Translations under genes and position numbers: made by a program
Shown here: piece by piece, positions 8,841 through 17,457 of the stretch
Position numbering within the stretch: position 1 is the first letter of the stretch
Layout: every line of letters begins with the position of its first letter
The notes under the pieces: model-generated
Seen by the model: the letters and a program-made list of their open reading frames with translations, nothing else
Told to the model about the DNA's origin: nothing
The model's database searches: none
Origin: Streptomyces albus subsp. albus
GTDB lineage: Bacteria > Actinomycetota > Actinomycetes > Streptomycetales > Streptomycetaceae
Reading direction: 5' to 3'
Assembly (NCBI RefSeq): GCF_000719865.1
Contig: NZ_JOID01000008.1
Location: forward strand, 372,001 to 436,000
Length of the DNA stretch: 64,000 bases

Positions 8841-9902
8841 TCACTGACTCCGATGGTGGGTTGCGGCGGCCGGGGAGTGGGTGGCGGCGGCCGGCGGGTC
8901 GAGGGGGACGGTCAGGCGTACTTCCGTACCGCGAGCGGGCACGGAGCCGCCGGTGTCGCCGTCGCCGCTGTCGCGCGCGGGGCCGAGGGCGAGGTCCGCG
9001 CCGATGAGCAGGGCGCGTTCGCGCATGCCCTGGATCCCCGCTCCCTCCGGGGAGCCGCCGAGGCCGCGGCCGTCGTCGCGCACGCGCAGTTCGACGGCGT
9101 CCGGGGTGCGTTCCAGGGTGAGGGTGACGTGGCCGGCGCCGGCGTGGCGGGCGGTGTTGGTCAGGCTCTCCTGCGCGACGCGGTAGAGGACGAGTTCGGC
9201 GTTCTCGCTCAGCGGCGGCAGATCCGGGGCGATGCGGTGCCGGACGGAGAGGGAGGGGCCGCTGAACTCGCCCGCGAGGGACTTCAGAGCGCTGGTCAAC
9301 CCGAGTTCCTCCAGTACGCCGGGGCGCAGGCGGCGGGCGATGCGCCGGATCTCGTCCAGACCGGCGCGGGTGGTCTCCTGCACCTGGTGCAACTGCTCGC
9401 GCACCGGCTCGGGCGCCCGGTCGGCGACGTGCTTGAGGTCGAGCAGGACGGCGGTGAGGGTCTGGCCGACCTCGTCGTGGAGCTCCTGGGCGATGCGGTG
9501 GCGTTCGGACTCCTGCGCGGTCAGGACGCGGGCGGTGCTGGTGGCGCGTTCGGCCTCCAGCCGGTCGAGCATGGTGTTGAACGTGGTGATCAGCTCGGCG
9601 ACCTCGCCGTGACCGCCGGCGGCCGGGCGCGTGCCGGGGCGCAGCAGGTCGGCGGTGGTCATGGCGCGGGCCAGGCGCTGCAGCGGGGCCAGACCGATGC
9701 GCAGCAGGAGAGCGTTGGCGATCAGCATCGCGGCCAGGCCGACGGCGAGGATCACGGCCTCGGTGACGAGGACGGGGGTCGACACGGTGACCGGGCCCAG
9801 CAGCAGCGCGGTGGCGGTGACGAAGACCACGGCGTTGAGCAGGAAGATCCGCCAGAACAAGGGCACCGCGTACCGCCTCCTCGACCTCGGCCTCGTTCCC
9901 AC
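8841..9902 (-). CDS. Two-component sensor histidine kinase (HisKA_3 type)
   Basis: A 353-residue membrane kinase. The GTG start at 9902 is preceded by GGGGAGG at good spacing. Two hydrophobic segments (about residues 14-37 and 43-67) anchor it with almost no extracellular loop, so it probably senses the membrane or cytoplasm rather than an external ligand. A HAMP-like linker (APLQRLARAMTTADLL) leads to the HisKA_3 phosphoacceptor in RIAQELHDEVGQTLTAV. The HATPase core has N-box NTARHAG, G1 RDDGRGL and G2 GIQGMRERA. It is co-transcribed with the response regulator, with only two bases between them. Confidence 0.93.
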   Translation of the reverse strand: MGTRPRSRRRYAVPLFWRIFLLNAVVFVTATALLLGPVTVSTPVLVTEAVILAVGLAAMLIANALLLRIGLAPLQRLARAMTTADLLRPGTRPAAGGHGEVAELITTFNTMLDRLEAERATSTARVLTAQESERHRIAQELHDEVGQTLTAVLLDLKHVADRAPEPVREQLHQVQETTRAGLDEIRRIARRLRPGVLEELGLTSALKSLAGEFSGPSLSVRHRIAPDLPPLSENAELVLYRVAQESLTNTARHAGAGHVTLTLERTPDAVELRVRDDGRGLGGSPEGAGIQGMRERALLIGADLALGPARDSGDGDTGGSVPARGTEVRLTVPLDPPAAATHSPAAATHHRSQ

Positions 9903-10823
9903 TATCGCCTCCCCGGCGGTGGACGGTGGAGCGACCGGCCGCCGACCGGCCGGCCGCTGGGCTGCCGCCGATGTGCGGTGCTCGTCCGCCTCGTACGGTC
10001 GTACGCTCGTCGTTCCAGCGTGGGCGCTGAGCTGGGTGGGCGTCCATCGGGGCCGGCACCCATTCCATGGCCGTCCCCCAGGGTGTCTCTACAGGTCGGG
10101 CCCGCCCGGATTTGGGTGGTGGACCCGATGGCGCCCACCCCGTGGGGTGGGTGAGGCTGGAGTCAATCCCATCCCGGCCCCGAACGGTCGTGCGTTCTGC
10201 GTGGTGCCCAGTGCGGGGTGCCTGGTGCGCGGTACGCCGTCCGGCCGAGCGTCATACGTCCCGTGGCGCCCGGCGGAGGCGACCGTCCGGCGCGTCTGCC
10301 GTGCGGCGCGTACCCGTCAAGACGGCCGTTGCGCACGGACGCTGACCTGTCGTCGTCGCCCCCGGGCGGGCCCCGGAGCGGTTCTTCCCCGGCGGGCGGC
10401 AGCGGCCGCGGAGCCGGAGGAGTACGAGAGGAGCCGGTATCGATGCACGCAGCGCCACTGCGCCCCGGTCACACCAGGGCGTCCTCCGGTCTGGTTCCGC
10501 TGGTGCTGCTGTCCCGGCGTGCGGCAGCCGTCGCGGTGCGCCGCCTCGCGGGCGCCCGCACCTGTACCCGTACCGGCATGGCCCGCACCGGGCTGCCGAA
10601 GTGACGGCCTCGCGCGGGCGCGACGCCTTGGGCGCCCCGTGGCCCCGGACCGTGAACGGTGCGGCTGACGGCGATGCTCACCGCCGCTCCGCCGGCCGCG
10701 CGGGTGCGGCCGCGTCGCCTCGTTCCGGTGTGATCGTGATGTCCCGACCCCGCAAGGAGAGCAGATGGCCCGTACCACTGACCGTGATGCCCGCCCCCCG
10801 TCCCGAGCCGGGAGGAGGCCGGC
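9903..10823. other. Long gap between divergent genes; no supportable gene
   Basis: About 920 bases separate the kinase and DUF3040 starts. Open frames exist but have skewed Arg/Pro composition and no motif. A strong ribosome-binding site (AAGGAGAGCAG) precedes an ATG at 10765. That frame runs out of register across the DUF3040 gene, so it may be a remnant or a leader reading. A weaker candidate ATG at 10443 would give 53 residues with no similarity I recognise. The stretch probably holds the promoters of both divergent units plus decayed sequence. Confidence 0.4.
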
Positions 10824-11117
10824 ATGCCTGGTTCCGATGAACGGCTTCTCGGCGAGATCGAGGCGCGCCTCCACCGCGAGGATCCCCGGTTCGCGCACGC
10901 CCTCGGTGCCGGCCGCCCCTGCCGTCCGCGCGAGTACCGGAAGCCCTGGCCCTGGCTGCTTCTCGTCGCAGCCCTGGCCATGCTGGGTGCGGGCATTGCC
11001 CTGGCCCACGGGCTCCTCCTCGCCACCGGGCTGGTCCTCGCCGGTATGGCCGGGGAACTGCTCGACCCCGAGCGGGACGCCCGGAGGCATCCTCCGCGGC
11101 CACGACCTCGGCGGTGA
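10824..11117 (+). CDS. DUF3040 domain membrane protein
   Basis: This 97-residue protein starts at the ATG at 10824, behind GGGAGGAGGCCGGC. The N-terminal LLGEIEARLHREDPRFA is the DUF3040 signature (usually S-x-x-E-x-x-x-L-x-x-ie-x-x-L-x-x-D-D-P-x-F). It is followed by two hydrophobic segments of ~20 residues separated by a short turn, then a basic tail. DUF3040 proteins are small actinobacterial membrane proteins of unknown function. The antiporter gene begins 51 bases downstream on the same strand, so the two probably form a unit. Confidence 0.78.
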   Translation: MPGSDERLLGEIEARLHREDPRFAHALGAGRPCRPREYRKPWPWLLLVAALAMLGAGIALAHGLLLATGLVLAGMAGELLDPERDARRHPPRPRPRR

Positions 11118-11168
11118 CCCCGACGATGTCCGGGTGCCGGCGTCCGCGGACGGCGCGAGGACCGTTCG

Positions 11169-12698
11169 ATGACCCTGGCCGAGCTGTACCTGACCCTGCT
11201 GATCGGCGGCACGGTGCTGCTGGCCAGCATCGCCGCCGCGCGCACCGCCCACCGCGTCGGCCTGCCCAGTCTGCTGCTGTTCCTCGCGGTGGGCGTCATC
11301 GCCGGCGAGGACGGGCTCGGCCTGCAGTTCGACGATGCCCAACTGGCCCAGGCGCTGGGCACCGCGGCCCTGGCGGTCATCCTCGTCGAGGGAGGTCTGA
11401 CCACGCAGTGGAGCGACGTCAGACGGCTGCTGGCCCCCGCCGGCGTGCTGGCCACCGCGGGCGTGGCCGTGTCCGTCGTGGTGACGGCCGCCGGCGCGCA
11501 CTGGCTGCTGGGCATGGACTGGCGTCTGGCCGTGCTGCTCGGTGCGATCGTCTCCTCCACGGACGCCGCCGCCGTCTTCGCCGTCCTGCGCGCCCTGCCG
11601 CTGCCGAAGAAGGTGACCGGGCTGGTGGAGGCCGAGTCCGGCTTCAACGACGCCCCGACGATCATCCTGGTCCTAATCTTCTCCGCGACCACCACCGAGA
11701 TGCCCGGCCCCCTCCCCATCCTGGGCGACCTGTTCTACCAACTGGCCGTCGGCGGCACGTTCGGCCTGGTGACCGGCGTACTGGGCGCCGCCGCGCTGCG
11801 GCACATCGCGCTGCCCGCCACGGGCCTCTACCCGCTGGCGACCGTCGCGTTCGGCATCATCGCCTTCGCCGCCGCCGGCACGGTGAACGCCAGCGGCATC
11901 ATCGCGGCCTACCTGTCCGGCCTCGTCCTCGGCAACGCCGATCTGCCCCACCGGGCCGCCACCCGCTCCTTCGCCGAAGGCACCGGCTGGCTGGCCCAGA
12001 TCGGGCTGTTCGTCATGCTCGGACTGCTCGTCGACCCCAGTGAGCTGGCCTCCGCGATCCTTCCGGCGCTCATCATCGGATCCGTCCTGCTGCTGGCCGC
12101 CCGCCCCGTCTCCGTCCTGGTCTGCCTATTGCCGTTCCGCGTCTCCTGGCGCGAACAGGCGTTCATCTCCTGGGCCGGGCTGCGGGGCGCGGTGCCCATC
12201 GTGCTCGCCACCTTCCCCATCGTCGCGGGGGTGGCGGGCGCCCGCGACGTGCTCAACATCGTGTTCGTCCTCGTCGTCCTGTTCACGCTCATCCAGGGCC
12301 CCGCCCTGCCCGCCATCGCCCGCCGGCTGGGCCTGGCACGCACCGGCGCGCTGCGCGAGATCGAGGTCGAGACCGCCCCGCTCGACGTCCTGGACGCCGA
12401 TCTGCTGACCGTGACCATCCCGCCGGAATCCCGCCTGCACGGCGTCGCCGTCTTCGAACTGCGGCTGCCGCCGCCGACGGTCGTCACCCTGATCGTCCGC
12501 GACGGCACCACCCTCACGCCGGACCGCGACACCGTGCTGCGGGCCGGGGACGAACTCCTGCTCGTCACCACCCCGAAAACCCGGGAGGCAGCGGAACGCC
12601 GCCTCCGCGCCATCGGCCGGCGCGGCCGACTCGCCCGCTGGCACGGGGAGTACGGCTCCCCGGAACCGGCGCCGGCGACGCCGGCGGGGGCGGAGTGA
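11169..12698 (+). CDS. Cation/proton antiporter, CPA1 family, with C-terminal TrkA_C domain (potassium/proton antiporter type)
   Basis: A 509-residue polytopic membrane protein. Residues ~1-395 carry about twelve hydrophobic segments of the Na+/H+ exchanger fold. It has the SSTDAAAVF stretch and the ion-binding ESGFNDAPTI, where family members usually show ND-P; here the order is N-D-A-P. Residues ~410-485 form a TrkA_C/RCK-C-like domain (LLTVTIPPESRLHGVAVFELRLP, then LRAGDELLLVTTP). That domain commonly binds a nucleotide such as c-di-AMP and gates K+ or Na+ export. This architecture fits K+/H+ antiporters of the NhaP2/CvrA group. It acts in pH and K+ homeostasis. GAGGA lies 11 bases before the ATG. 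Confidence 0.9.
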   Translation: MTLAELYLTLLIGGTVLLASIAAARTAHRVGLPSLLLFLAVGVIAGEDGLGLQFDDAQLAQALGTAALAVILVEGGLTTQWSDVRRLLAPAGVLATAGVAVSVVVTAAGAHWLLGMDWRLAVLLGAIVSSTDAAAVFAVLRALPLPKKVTGLVEAESGFNDAPTIILVLIFSATTTEMPGPLPILGDLFYQLAVGGTFGLVTGVLGAAALRHIALPATGLYPLATVAFGIIAFAAAGTVNASGIIAAYLSGLVLGNADLPHRAATRSFAEGTGWLAQIGLFVMLGLLVDPSELASAILPALIIGSVLLLAARPVSVLVCLLPFRVSWREQAFISWAGLRGAVPIVLATFPIVAGVAGARDVLNIVFVLVVLFTLIQGPALPAIARRLGLARTGALREIEVETAPLDVLDADLLTVTIPPESRLHGVAVFELRLPPPTVVTLIVRDGTTLTPDRDTVLRAGDELLLVTTPKTREAAERRLRAIGRRGRLARWHGEYGSPEPAPATPAGAE

Positions 12699-12753
12699 CG
12701 GCGCCGGGCCGCGCCGCTCGCCGCCCCGGTTCGGCGAGCGGCTCAGGGCTGCG

Positions 12754-13102
12754 CTAGGCGGCGCGCTCGGCGGTGCCGAGGATGTGGGTGGCCGCCGGGG
12801 AGGGAACGCGCATCTCGGGGAAGTCGAACGTCTCCAGCGAGGTGACCGTGAACCCGGCGGCGCACGTGCTCGAAGAACCGGAGCTGCCCGCCGGCCCGCA
12901 GAACGCGGTGGAGCTCGGCGAGGGCGGCGTGCGGATCGTCCACCGAACACAGCGTGAGGCAGACGACCGCGGCGTCGAACGAGGCGTCGGGCAGCGGCAA
13001 TCGCTCGGCGATCCCGTCGACGACCTCCACCCGGACCGGCGCCGCGGCGGCGCTCAGCTCGGCCAGGGGGCGCTTGCCGCGCCCAGCGGGCTGTGGAGTC
13101 AT
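12754..13102 (-). pseudogene. Degenerate class I SAM methyltransferase, copy 1
   Basis: The reading begins with a normal ATG at 13102. The N-terminal ~80 residues of the family, including the glycine-rich SAM motif, are missing: GRGKRPL runs straight into AELSAAAAPVRVEVV. The middle is intact (ERLPLPDASFDAAVVCLTLCSVDD, LRAGGQLRFFEHV). A second internal deletion then joins FFEHV to the C-terminal end in another frame. Read in that frame, the tail is GFTVTSLETFDFPEMRVP and HILGTAERAA, ending at the TAG at 12754-12756. The ~60 residues normally between these blocks are gone. It is a dead UbiE/Coq5-like methyltransferase and the partner of the copy at 17173-17457. Confidence 0.75.
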
Positions 13103-13197
13103 GGTGGGTCACCGTCCTGTTCGGCAGCGGCGTTCCGAGGCTACGGCACTTCACGGCCGACATCACGGCGTTCGCCGGCCAGGGGACCACCACGCCC

Positions 13198-14097
13198 TCA
13201 TTCCTCCGGGATCCGGACGGCCTGACCGGTGACACGGACCCGGGCGTCGTCGTGCGTCACGTCGACGACGAGGTCGCTGGGGCGGCCCATGTCCTGGCCC
13301 TGGCGGATGCGGACCCGGGTCGGTTCCCGGACCAGGCCGAGGGACCGCAGATAACCCCCGAAGGCGGCGGCCGCGGCGCCGGTGGCCGGGTCCTCCACGA
13401 CACCGCCGACGGGGAACGGGTCGCGGGCGTGGAAGTCGAACCGGTCCGCGGCCTCGCGCCACACCAGATGGACCGTGGTCCATCCGCGGTGCCGCATCAA
13501 CTCGGCCAGCACGTCGAAGTCGTAGTCGAGAGCCGCGAGCCTCTCGCGTGTGCCGGCGGCGAGGACGAGGTGGTCGTTGCCCGCGAAGGCGATGTGGGGC
13601 GGCAGAGCCGGGTCCAGGTCGTCCCGGCTCCAGCGCAGGGCCGTCAGCACCGGCTCGACGTCGGCTTCGCCGGCCGGGCGGGAGTGGGCGGGAACACTGA
13701 GGAGGGTGGCACGAGGAGGCCCGTCTCCCACGGCCGTCTCCACGCGCACCTCACCCGCGCGGGTGTCGAAGAGGAAGTCACCGGGGCCGCCGCGCTCGGC
13801 CATCGCCACGGCCGTCGCGATCGTGGCGTGCCCGCAGAAGGCGACTTCGGCGCGGGGACTGAAGTAGCGCAGCTCATAACGGCGGGCCACGTCGTCCCGC
13901 GCGGTGACGAACGCGGTCTCCGAGTAGCCGATGCGGGCGGCGACGGCGAGCATCGCCGTGTCGTCGAGCGCTGTCGCGTCGAGAACGACACCGGCCGGGT
14001 TGCCACCCGAGGGGTCGGTGGTGAAGGCGGAGTACCGCAGAACCTCGGCGGTGTCTGCGGAAGATCGAGGCGCGGCGTCTGGCGTGGGTGCGGTCAT
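13198..14097 (-). CDS. PhzF-family isomerase/epimerase-like protein
   Basis: This 299-residue protein has both halves of the diaminopimelate-epimerase-like PhzF fold. It has the N-terminal signature FTTDPSGGNPAGVVLD, and SETAF carries the Glu equivalent to the PhzF catalytic acid. FCGHATIATAVAM and VEDPATGAAAAAFGGYL form the paired glycine-rich loops. PhzF proteins isomerise trans-2,3-dihydro-3-hydroxyanthranilate in phenazine synthesis, but most stand-alone homologues have unknown substrates. No other phenazine gene is nearby. The gene is divergent from the LysR regulator with an 85-base spacer, so it is the likely LysR target. Confidence 0.9.
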   Translation of the reverse strand: MTAPTPDAAPRSSADTAEVLRYSAFTTDPSGGNPAGVVLDATALDDTAMLAVAARIGYSETAFVTARDDVARRYELRYFSPRAEVAFCGHATIATAVAMAERGGPGDFLFDTRAGEVRVETAVGDGPPRATLLSVPAHSRPAGEADVEPVLTALRWSRDDLDPALPPHIAFAGNDHLVLAAGTRERLAALDYDFDVLAELMRHRGWTTVHLVWREAADRFDFHARDPFPVGGVVEDPATGAAAAAFGGYLRSLGLVREPTRVRIRQGQDMGRPSDLVVDVTHDDARVRVTGQAVRIPEE

Positions 14098-14135
14098 GGC
14101 TCAACGGTCGCACTCGACGCTCCATCGTGGCCAAC

Positions 14136-14182
14136 GATTCTTTCCGCTGGGAACGATCGAAGAATCCGATACCATCCCTCTC
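14136..14182. promoter_or_regulatory. LysR/PhzF divergent promoter with candidate operator
   Basis: GATTCTT at 14136-14142 and AAGAATC at 14160-14166 form a perfect 7-base dyad with a 17-base spacer. They sit in the 85-base gap between phzF-like and lysR-like genes. A TACCAT -10-like box at 14170-14175 lies seven bases before the GTG at 14183, which suggests a leaderless lysR transcript. LysR proteins usually bind such dyads and autoregulate. The assignment is by position and symmetry only. Confidence 0.5.
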
Positions 14183-15124
14183 GTGGACACCAGACTGCTG
14201 CGCACCTTCGTGGCCCTGGCGAAGACCGGCAGCTTCACGGCTGCCGCGTCCGAACTGCACCTTGCCCAGTCCACGGTCACCGTTCAGATCCGCTCACTGG
14301 AACGAACCCTCGGCACGCGGCTGTTCGACAGGTTGCCCACGGGCGCACGGCCGACCAGCACGGCGCGACGGCTGCTCATCGAGGCGGAGGCGATGCTCGA
14401 CGCCGAGGCGCGGCTGCGGGCCGTGGCGGAGGCCGAGAACGGCACGGGCGACGACGGAATGGTCGCGGGTCAGGTCGCCGTCGGCGCGGGAGAGTCGCTG
14501 TGCGCGTCGCGCCTGCCCCGGGTTATCGCCTCGCTCCGGCGCACCCATCCCCGCATCGACGTGCATCTGCGTCCCGTCGACAGCGCGGCGGCCGTGGAGG
14601 ACCTAGGCGCCGGGCGGCTCGACATCGGGCTCCTCCTGGAGCCCGAGGTGAACCTCGCCGACCTGATCGCGCGGCCCATCGCATACGAACCCCTGGTCTA
14701 CGTGGCCTCTCCCGAGCACCGGCTCGCCGGGCGCACCGTGGGGTGGGAAGCACTGGCCGGGGAGAGCTTCTTCGTGCACGAGGAGGGCTGCTCGTACAGC
14801 GACCGGCTCGTGCGCACTCTGCTCGCGCAGTGCGGTTCGCAGCCCGGTTCGCAGCCCCGGCTCACACGGTTCGGCAGCATCGAGGCCACCCGTTCCCTGG
14901 TGGCCGCCGGACTCGGTCTCGCGCTACTGCCGCGGGCGACCGTCCGTCAACACCTGCGTGACGGGCTCCTGGCCGTGGTCCACGGACCGGAGACGCAACC
15001 GGTGCCGGTACAGCTCACCCGGCACCGCCGGCGCTGGGTCACCCCGGCCGCCCGCGTCGTCGCCGACGAACTGGCACGCCTCCTGCCCGATCCGCAGCCG
15101 ACGGCACAACCGGCAGAGCGCTGA
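14183..15124 (+). CDS. LysR-family transcriptional regulator
   Basis: The product has 313 residues from the GTG at 14183. Residues 1-60 are the LysR winged helix-turn-helix (LRTFVALAKTGSFTAAASELHLAQSTVTVQIRSLE, split here as one continuous motif region at residues 5-39). Residues ~90-300 form the periplasmic-binding-like effector domain, including GAGESLCASRLP, GRLDIGLLLEP and AAGLGLALLPRA. Such proteins activate or repress a divergently transcribed gene in response to a small ligand. The phzF-like gene is in that position. A dyad lies between the two starts. The spacing of -10 box and start codon suggests translation without a leader. Confidence 0.92.
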   Translation: MDTRLLRTFVALAKTGSFTAAASELHLAQSTVTVQIRSLERTLGTRLFDRLPTGARPTSTARRLLIEAEAMLDAEARLRAVAEAENGTGDDGMVAGQVAVGAGESLCASRLPRVIASLRRTHPRIDVHLRPVDSAAAVEDLGAGRLDIGLLLEPEVNLADLIARPIAYEPLVYVASPEHRLAGRTVGWEALAGESFFVHEEGCSYSDRLVRTLLAQCGSQPGSQPRLTRFGSIEATRSLVAAGLGLALLPRATVRQHLRDGLLAVVHGPETQPVPVQLTRHRRRWVTPAARVVADELARLLPDPQPTAQPAER

Positions 15125-15278
15125 ACGGACGACCGGCGACCGCCCGTCCTCAGACGGACCCCGCTCCCAGCTGGAGCCAGGCGGGCGCGGTCCCCGGTCA
15201 ACGCCCCGAACTGACCGGCACCCGGGACGCAGCGAGCGTATCCACCGATCCCCTCGCCCGAATGTGAGTTCGCGGTGG

Positions 15279-15647
15279 TCAGCCCTGCGCGAGGTTCGCC
15301 TCACAGTCGGTGCACCGTCGCACGGCCCGTCGCTCCGGGTTGCCCGCGGTGGCGATCGCCGGAGCAGCGCCGCTCAGCCGCTCCCAGAGCCCGGGTGGAG
15401 GAGTCGGGATCCACCCCCACCGCGGGGGTCGCACATCGTCCTCGGTCATGTGGTCGCACCAGCCGGGCCTGTGCGCGTACTGGGTTGGGGAGATGAGGAT
15501 CGTGTCGTCCGGGTGAGAAAGCCACTCCCTCTTGACGAACGTGCCTGCATGACGCGTGGGTGCCGACGCGGACGAGCCCGGCGCACATTCGCATCCGAGC
15601 CCGATGACGAATTTGCTGCCGCACTCGTCGCAGCGCTCTTGTTCCAC
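15279..15647 (-). CDS. Hypothetical Cys-rich protein with paired CxxC motifs
   Basis: I do not recognise this 122-residue protein. It has CDECG at residues 6-10, then CECAPG, and near the C-terminus RRCTDCEAN, so a bound zinc is likely. The middle is rich in Trp, Pro and His (PGWCDHMTEDDVRPPRWGWIPTP is the region at residues ~62-84). The only start is the GTG at 15647, without a clear ribosome-binding site. The frame continues open upstream for another ~32 codons with protein-like sequence (HRFTESDGKIVYRVDPG) but no start codon. The gene may therefore have lost its original 5' end. No functional clue comes from the neighbours. Confidence 0.5.
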   Translation of the reverse strand: MEQERCDECGSKFVIGLGCECAPGSSASAPTRHAGTFVKREWLSHPDDTILISPTQYAHRPGWCDHMTEDDVRPPRWGWIPTPPPGLWERLSGAAPAIATAGNPERRAVRRCTDCEANLAQG

Positions 15648-15772
15648 TGTTCTCGCACCACCCTCACGTGGGCCGGGGTCGACCCGGTAGACGATCTTCC
15701 CGTCGGACTCGGTGAACCTGTGGCCGGTGCCGGCCGGCTGAACTCACCGGGGCTCCGCCCCGGATGAGGGGA

Positions 15773-16606
15773 TCAGCGCAGTCCGGCGAAGAGATCGTTC
15801 TCGGGTATGGCCGCGCCGGTGGCGTCCTGGACGCGTACGAAGGTCTCCATGCCCATCAACTCGCCGAACCTCTCCTTGCCCATCCTGAGGAAGAAGATGT
15901 TCTCGCCCTGACTGGCGTGCGCGGCCAGCGCGTCGAACTTCTGGCCGCTGAACGCGGTGGTGTCCACCCACGTGGTGATCTCGTCGTCGGGGAGGCCGAT
16001 CTCGGCCATCGCGGCGGCCTCGGCAGGATCCGGCTCCGGCATGTCCGGATGCAACTCGCGCATGATCTCGCCGAACCGCTGCATCATCGAGCGGGGCGCC
16101 GTCGTCCAGTACACCTTCGGTGTCAGCGCGGTCATCTTCAGCGCCGCCATCGTGATGCGGTTGGCCTGGATGTGGTCGGGGTGGCCGTAGAAGCCGTTCT
16201 CGTCGTAGGTGACGACCACATCGGGCCGGTAGTGCCGCATGAGTTCCGCGAGTCGGGCCGCGCCCTCCTCCACGGGGGTCTGCCAGAAGGATCCGGGGGC
16301 GTCATTGCTCGGCCAGCCCGTCATCCCGGAGTCGGCATAGTCCAGCATCTCCAGGTCGCTGACCTTCAGGACGTCACAGCTCGCCCTGAGTTCTTGGCGG
16401 CGCATCGATGCGACGGCCGCCGGATCGTGCCCGGGATCGCCCGGCTTGACACCCCCCGGTCCGTCACCGCAACCGCCGTCGGTACACGTCACGAGAACCG
16501 TGCGGATGCCTTCCGCCGCGTACCGCGCGAGGACCCCTCCGGTTCCGGTGGCCTCGTCGTCGGGGTGGGCGTGCACCGCCATGAGCGTCAGGGGCCGGTC
16601 GGTCAT
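15773..16606 (-). CDS. PIG-L family zinc-dependent deacetylase (MshB/Mca-like)
   Basis: The product has 277 residues. The ATG at 16606 is preceded by AGGAGGACTGCTTG, an excellent ribosome-binding site. The zinc motif AHPDDE is at residues ~13-18 and the third ligand lies in GHPDHIQANRI (~147-157). The VVVTYDENGFYGHPDH block and LDYADSGM are shared with the mycothiol enzymes MshB (GlcNAc-Ins deacetylase) and Mca (mycothiol conjugate amidase). Similarity looks intermediate, and such genomes carry several PIG-L paralogues, so this may act on another N-acetylated sugar. It is probably cytoplasmic because no signal peptide is seen. It stands alone between an orphan gene and decayed DNA. Confidence 0.85.
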   Translation of the reverse strand: MTDRPLTLMAVHAHPDDEATGTGGVLARYAAEGIRTVLVTCTDGGCGDGPGGVKPGDPGHDPAAVASMRRQELRASCDVLKVSDLEMLDYADSGMTGWPSNDAPGSFWQTPVEEGAARLAELMRHYRPDVVVTYDENGFYGHPDHIQANRITMAALKMTALTPKVYWTTAPRSMMQRFGEIMRELHPDMPEPDPAEAAAMAEIGLPDDEITTWVDTTAFSGQKFDALAAHASQGENIFFLRMGKERFGELMGMETFVRVQDATGAAIPENDLFAGLR

Positions 16607-16797
16607 CAAGCAGTCCTCCTGCGGAAATGCGTCGTGGTCCGAGTGCGCGGCGGGCGTACCGCGATCCCGGGGCCCGGATCCTGTCGGGGCGGACGACTGT
16701 GTGGTCTCCGAGTTCCTCGCCCGTGCGGCACCGGTCCCTCGGTCGATGCAACAGCACCGGCCGGACCCGCTGTTCCCGGCGCGGCTGCACGTCTCAG

Positions 16798-17095
16798 CGC
16801 CAGTCGGATCCGATAACCATCCGGCACCGCTCCAGCGACCGCTCCCGACCCAACCTGCCGGACCCGGTGTACTGGGTCACCCCGCGTCATCTGGTGGGTG
16901 ACGACGGTGTGCTCGCCGAGCGGATCGACGACACCGTGTCCGACCTCGGCCGGCGCATGTGGCCCGCCCCCGTCTCTCCGCGCCTGCCCGATGCCGGAGA
17001 AAAGGTTGATCTCCACCTGCCCCGGTTCCCTCCCCGACCACCCTGTGGGAAGGCCCATCGTCGAGGCGTACGCGGCCCCAGTACCGGCGGTGCGC
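16798..17095 (+). pseudogene. Probable degraded coding region, product unknown
   Basis: Two protein-like blocks occur on the plus strand in different frames. The first includes LPDPVYWVTPRHLVGDDG and LAERIDDTVSDLGRRMW and runs to about 17020. The second begins near 17023 and reads GSLPDHPVGRPIVEAYAAPV. They look like successive parts of one gene joined by a frameshift. No start codon with a ribosome-binding site precedes the first block. I do not recognise the family. The location between two methyltransferase remnants supports a decayed zone, but this call rests on composition and flow of sequence only. Confidence 0.35.
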
Positions 17096-17172
17096 AGAAG
17101 GAGCCGGCAGCGGCCCGGGGGCTCAGGACCGCCGGAGTCCCCGGCGCGCCGCCGTGTCGCCGCCGGGGACGG

Positions 17173-17457
17173 TCACGGCACACCGGCCCGGCGGGGACGC
17201 TCGGCGGTGCCGAGGATGTGGGTGGCCGCCGGGGAGGGAACGCGCATCTCGGGGAAGTCGAACGTCTCCAGCGAGGTGACCGTGAACCCGGCGGCGACAG
17301 CGTGAGGCAGACGACCCGGCGTCGAACGAGGCGTCGGGCAGCGGCAATCGCTCGGCGATCCCGTCGACGACCTCCACCCGGACCGGCGCCGCGGCGGCGC
17401 TCAGCTCGGCCAGGGGACGGGCCGGCGCTTGCCGCGCCCGGAGTCCGGTTGAAACAT
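17173..17457 (-). pseudogene. Degenerate class I SAM methyltransferase, copy 2
   Basis: This is a second remnant of the same methyltransferase gene as at 12754-13102. 17198-17295 is identical base for base to 12764-12861. Compared with copy 1, 86 net bases covering the VVCLTLCSVDD to FFEHV region are missing, and one base is lost in the following stretch. The 5' part has its own small insertion (ACGGGCC region near 17420). It keeps an ATG at 17457 in the same sequence context (GGTGACC upstream), so both copies derive from one complete gene including its leader. It cannot encode an active enzyme. Confidence 0.72.

Noticed and set aside
10443..10604. 53-residue frame with a purine-rich sequence upstream
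   Set aside because: Ala/Arg-rich, no motif, poor spacing of the possible ribosome-binding site.
13198..14097. PhzF as a marker of a phenazine cluster
   Set aside because: No phenazine synthesis genes in the window; stand-alone PhzF proteins are common.
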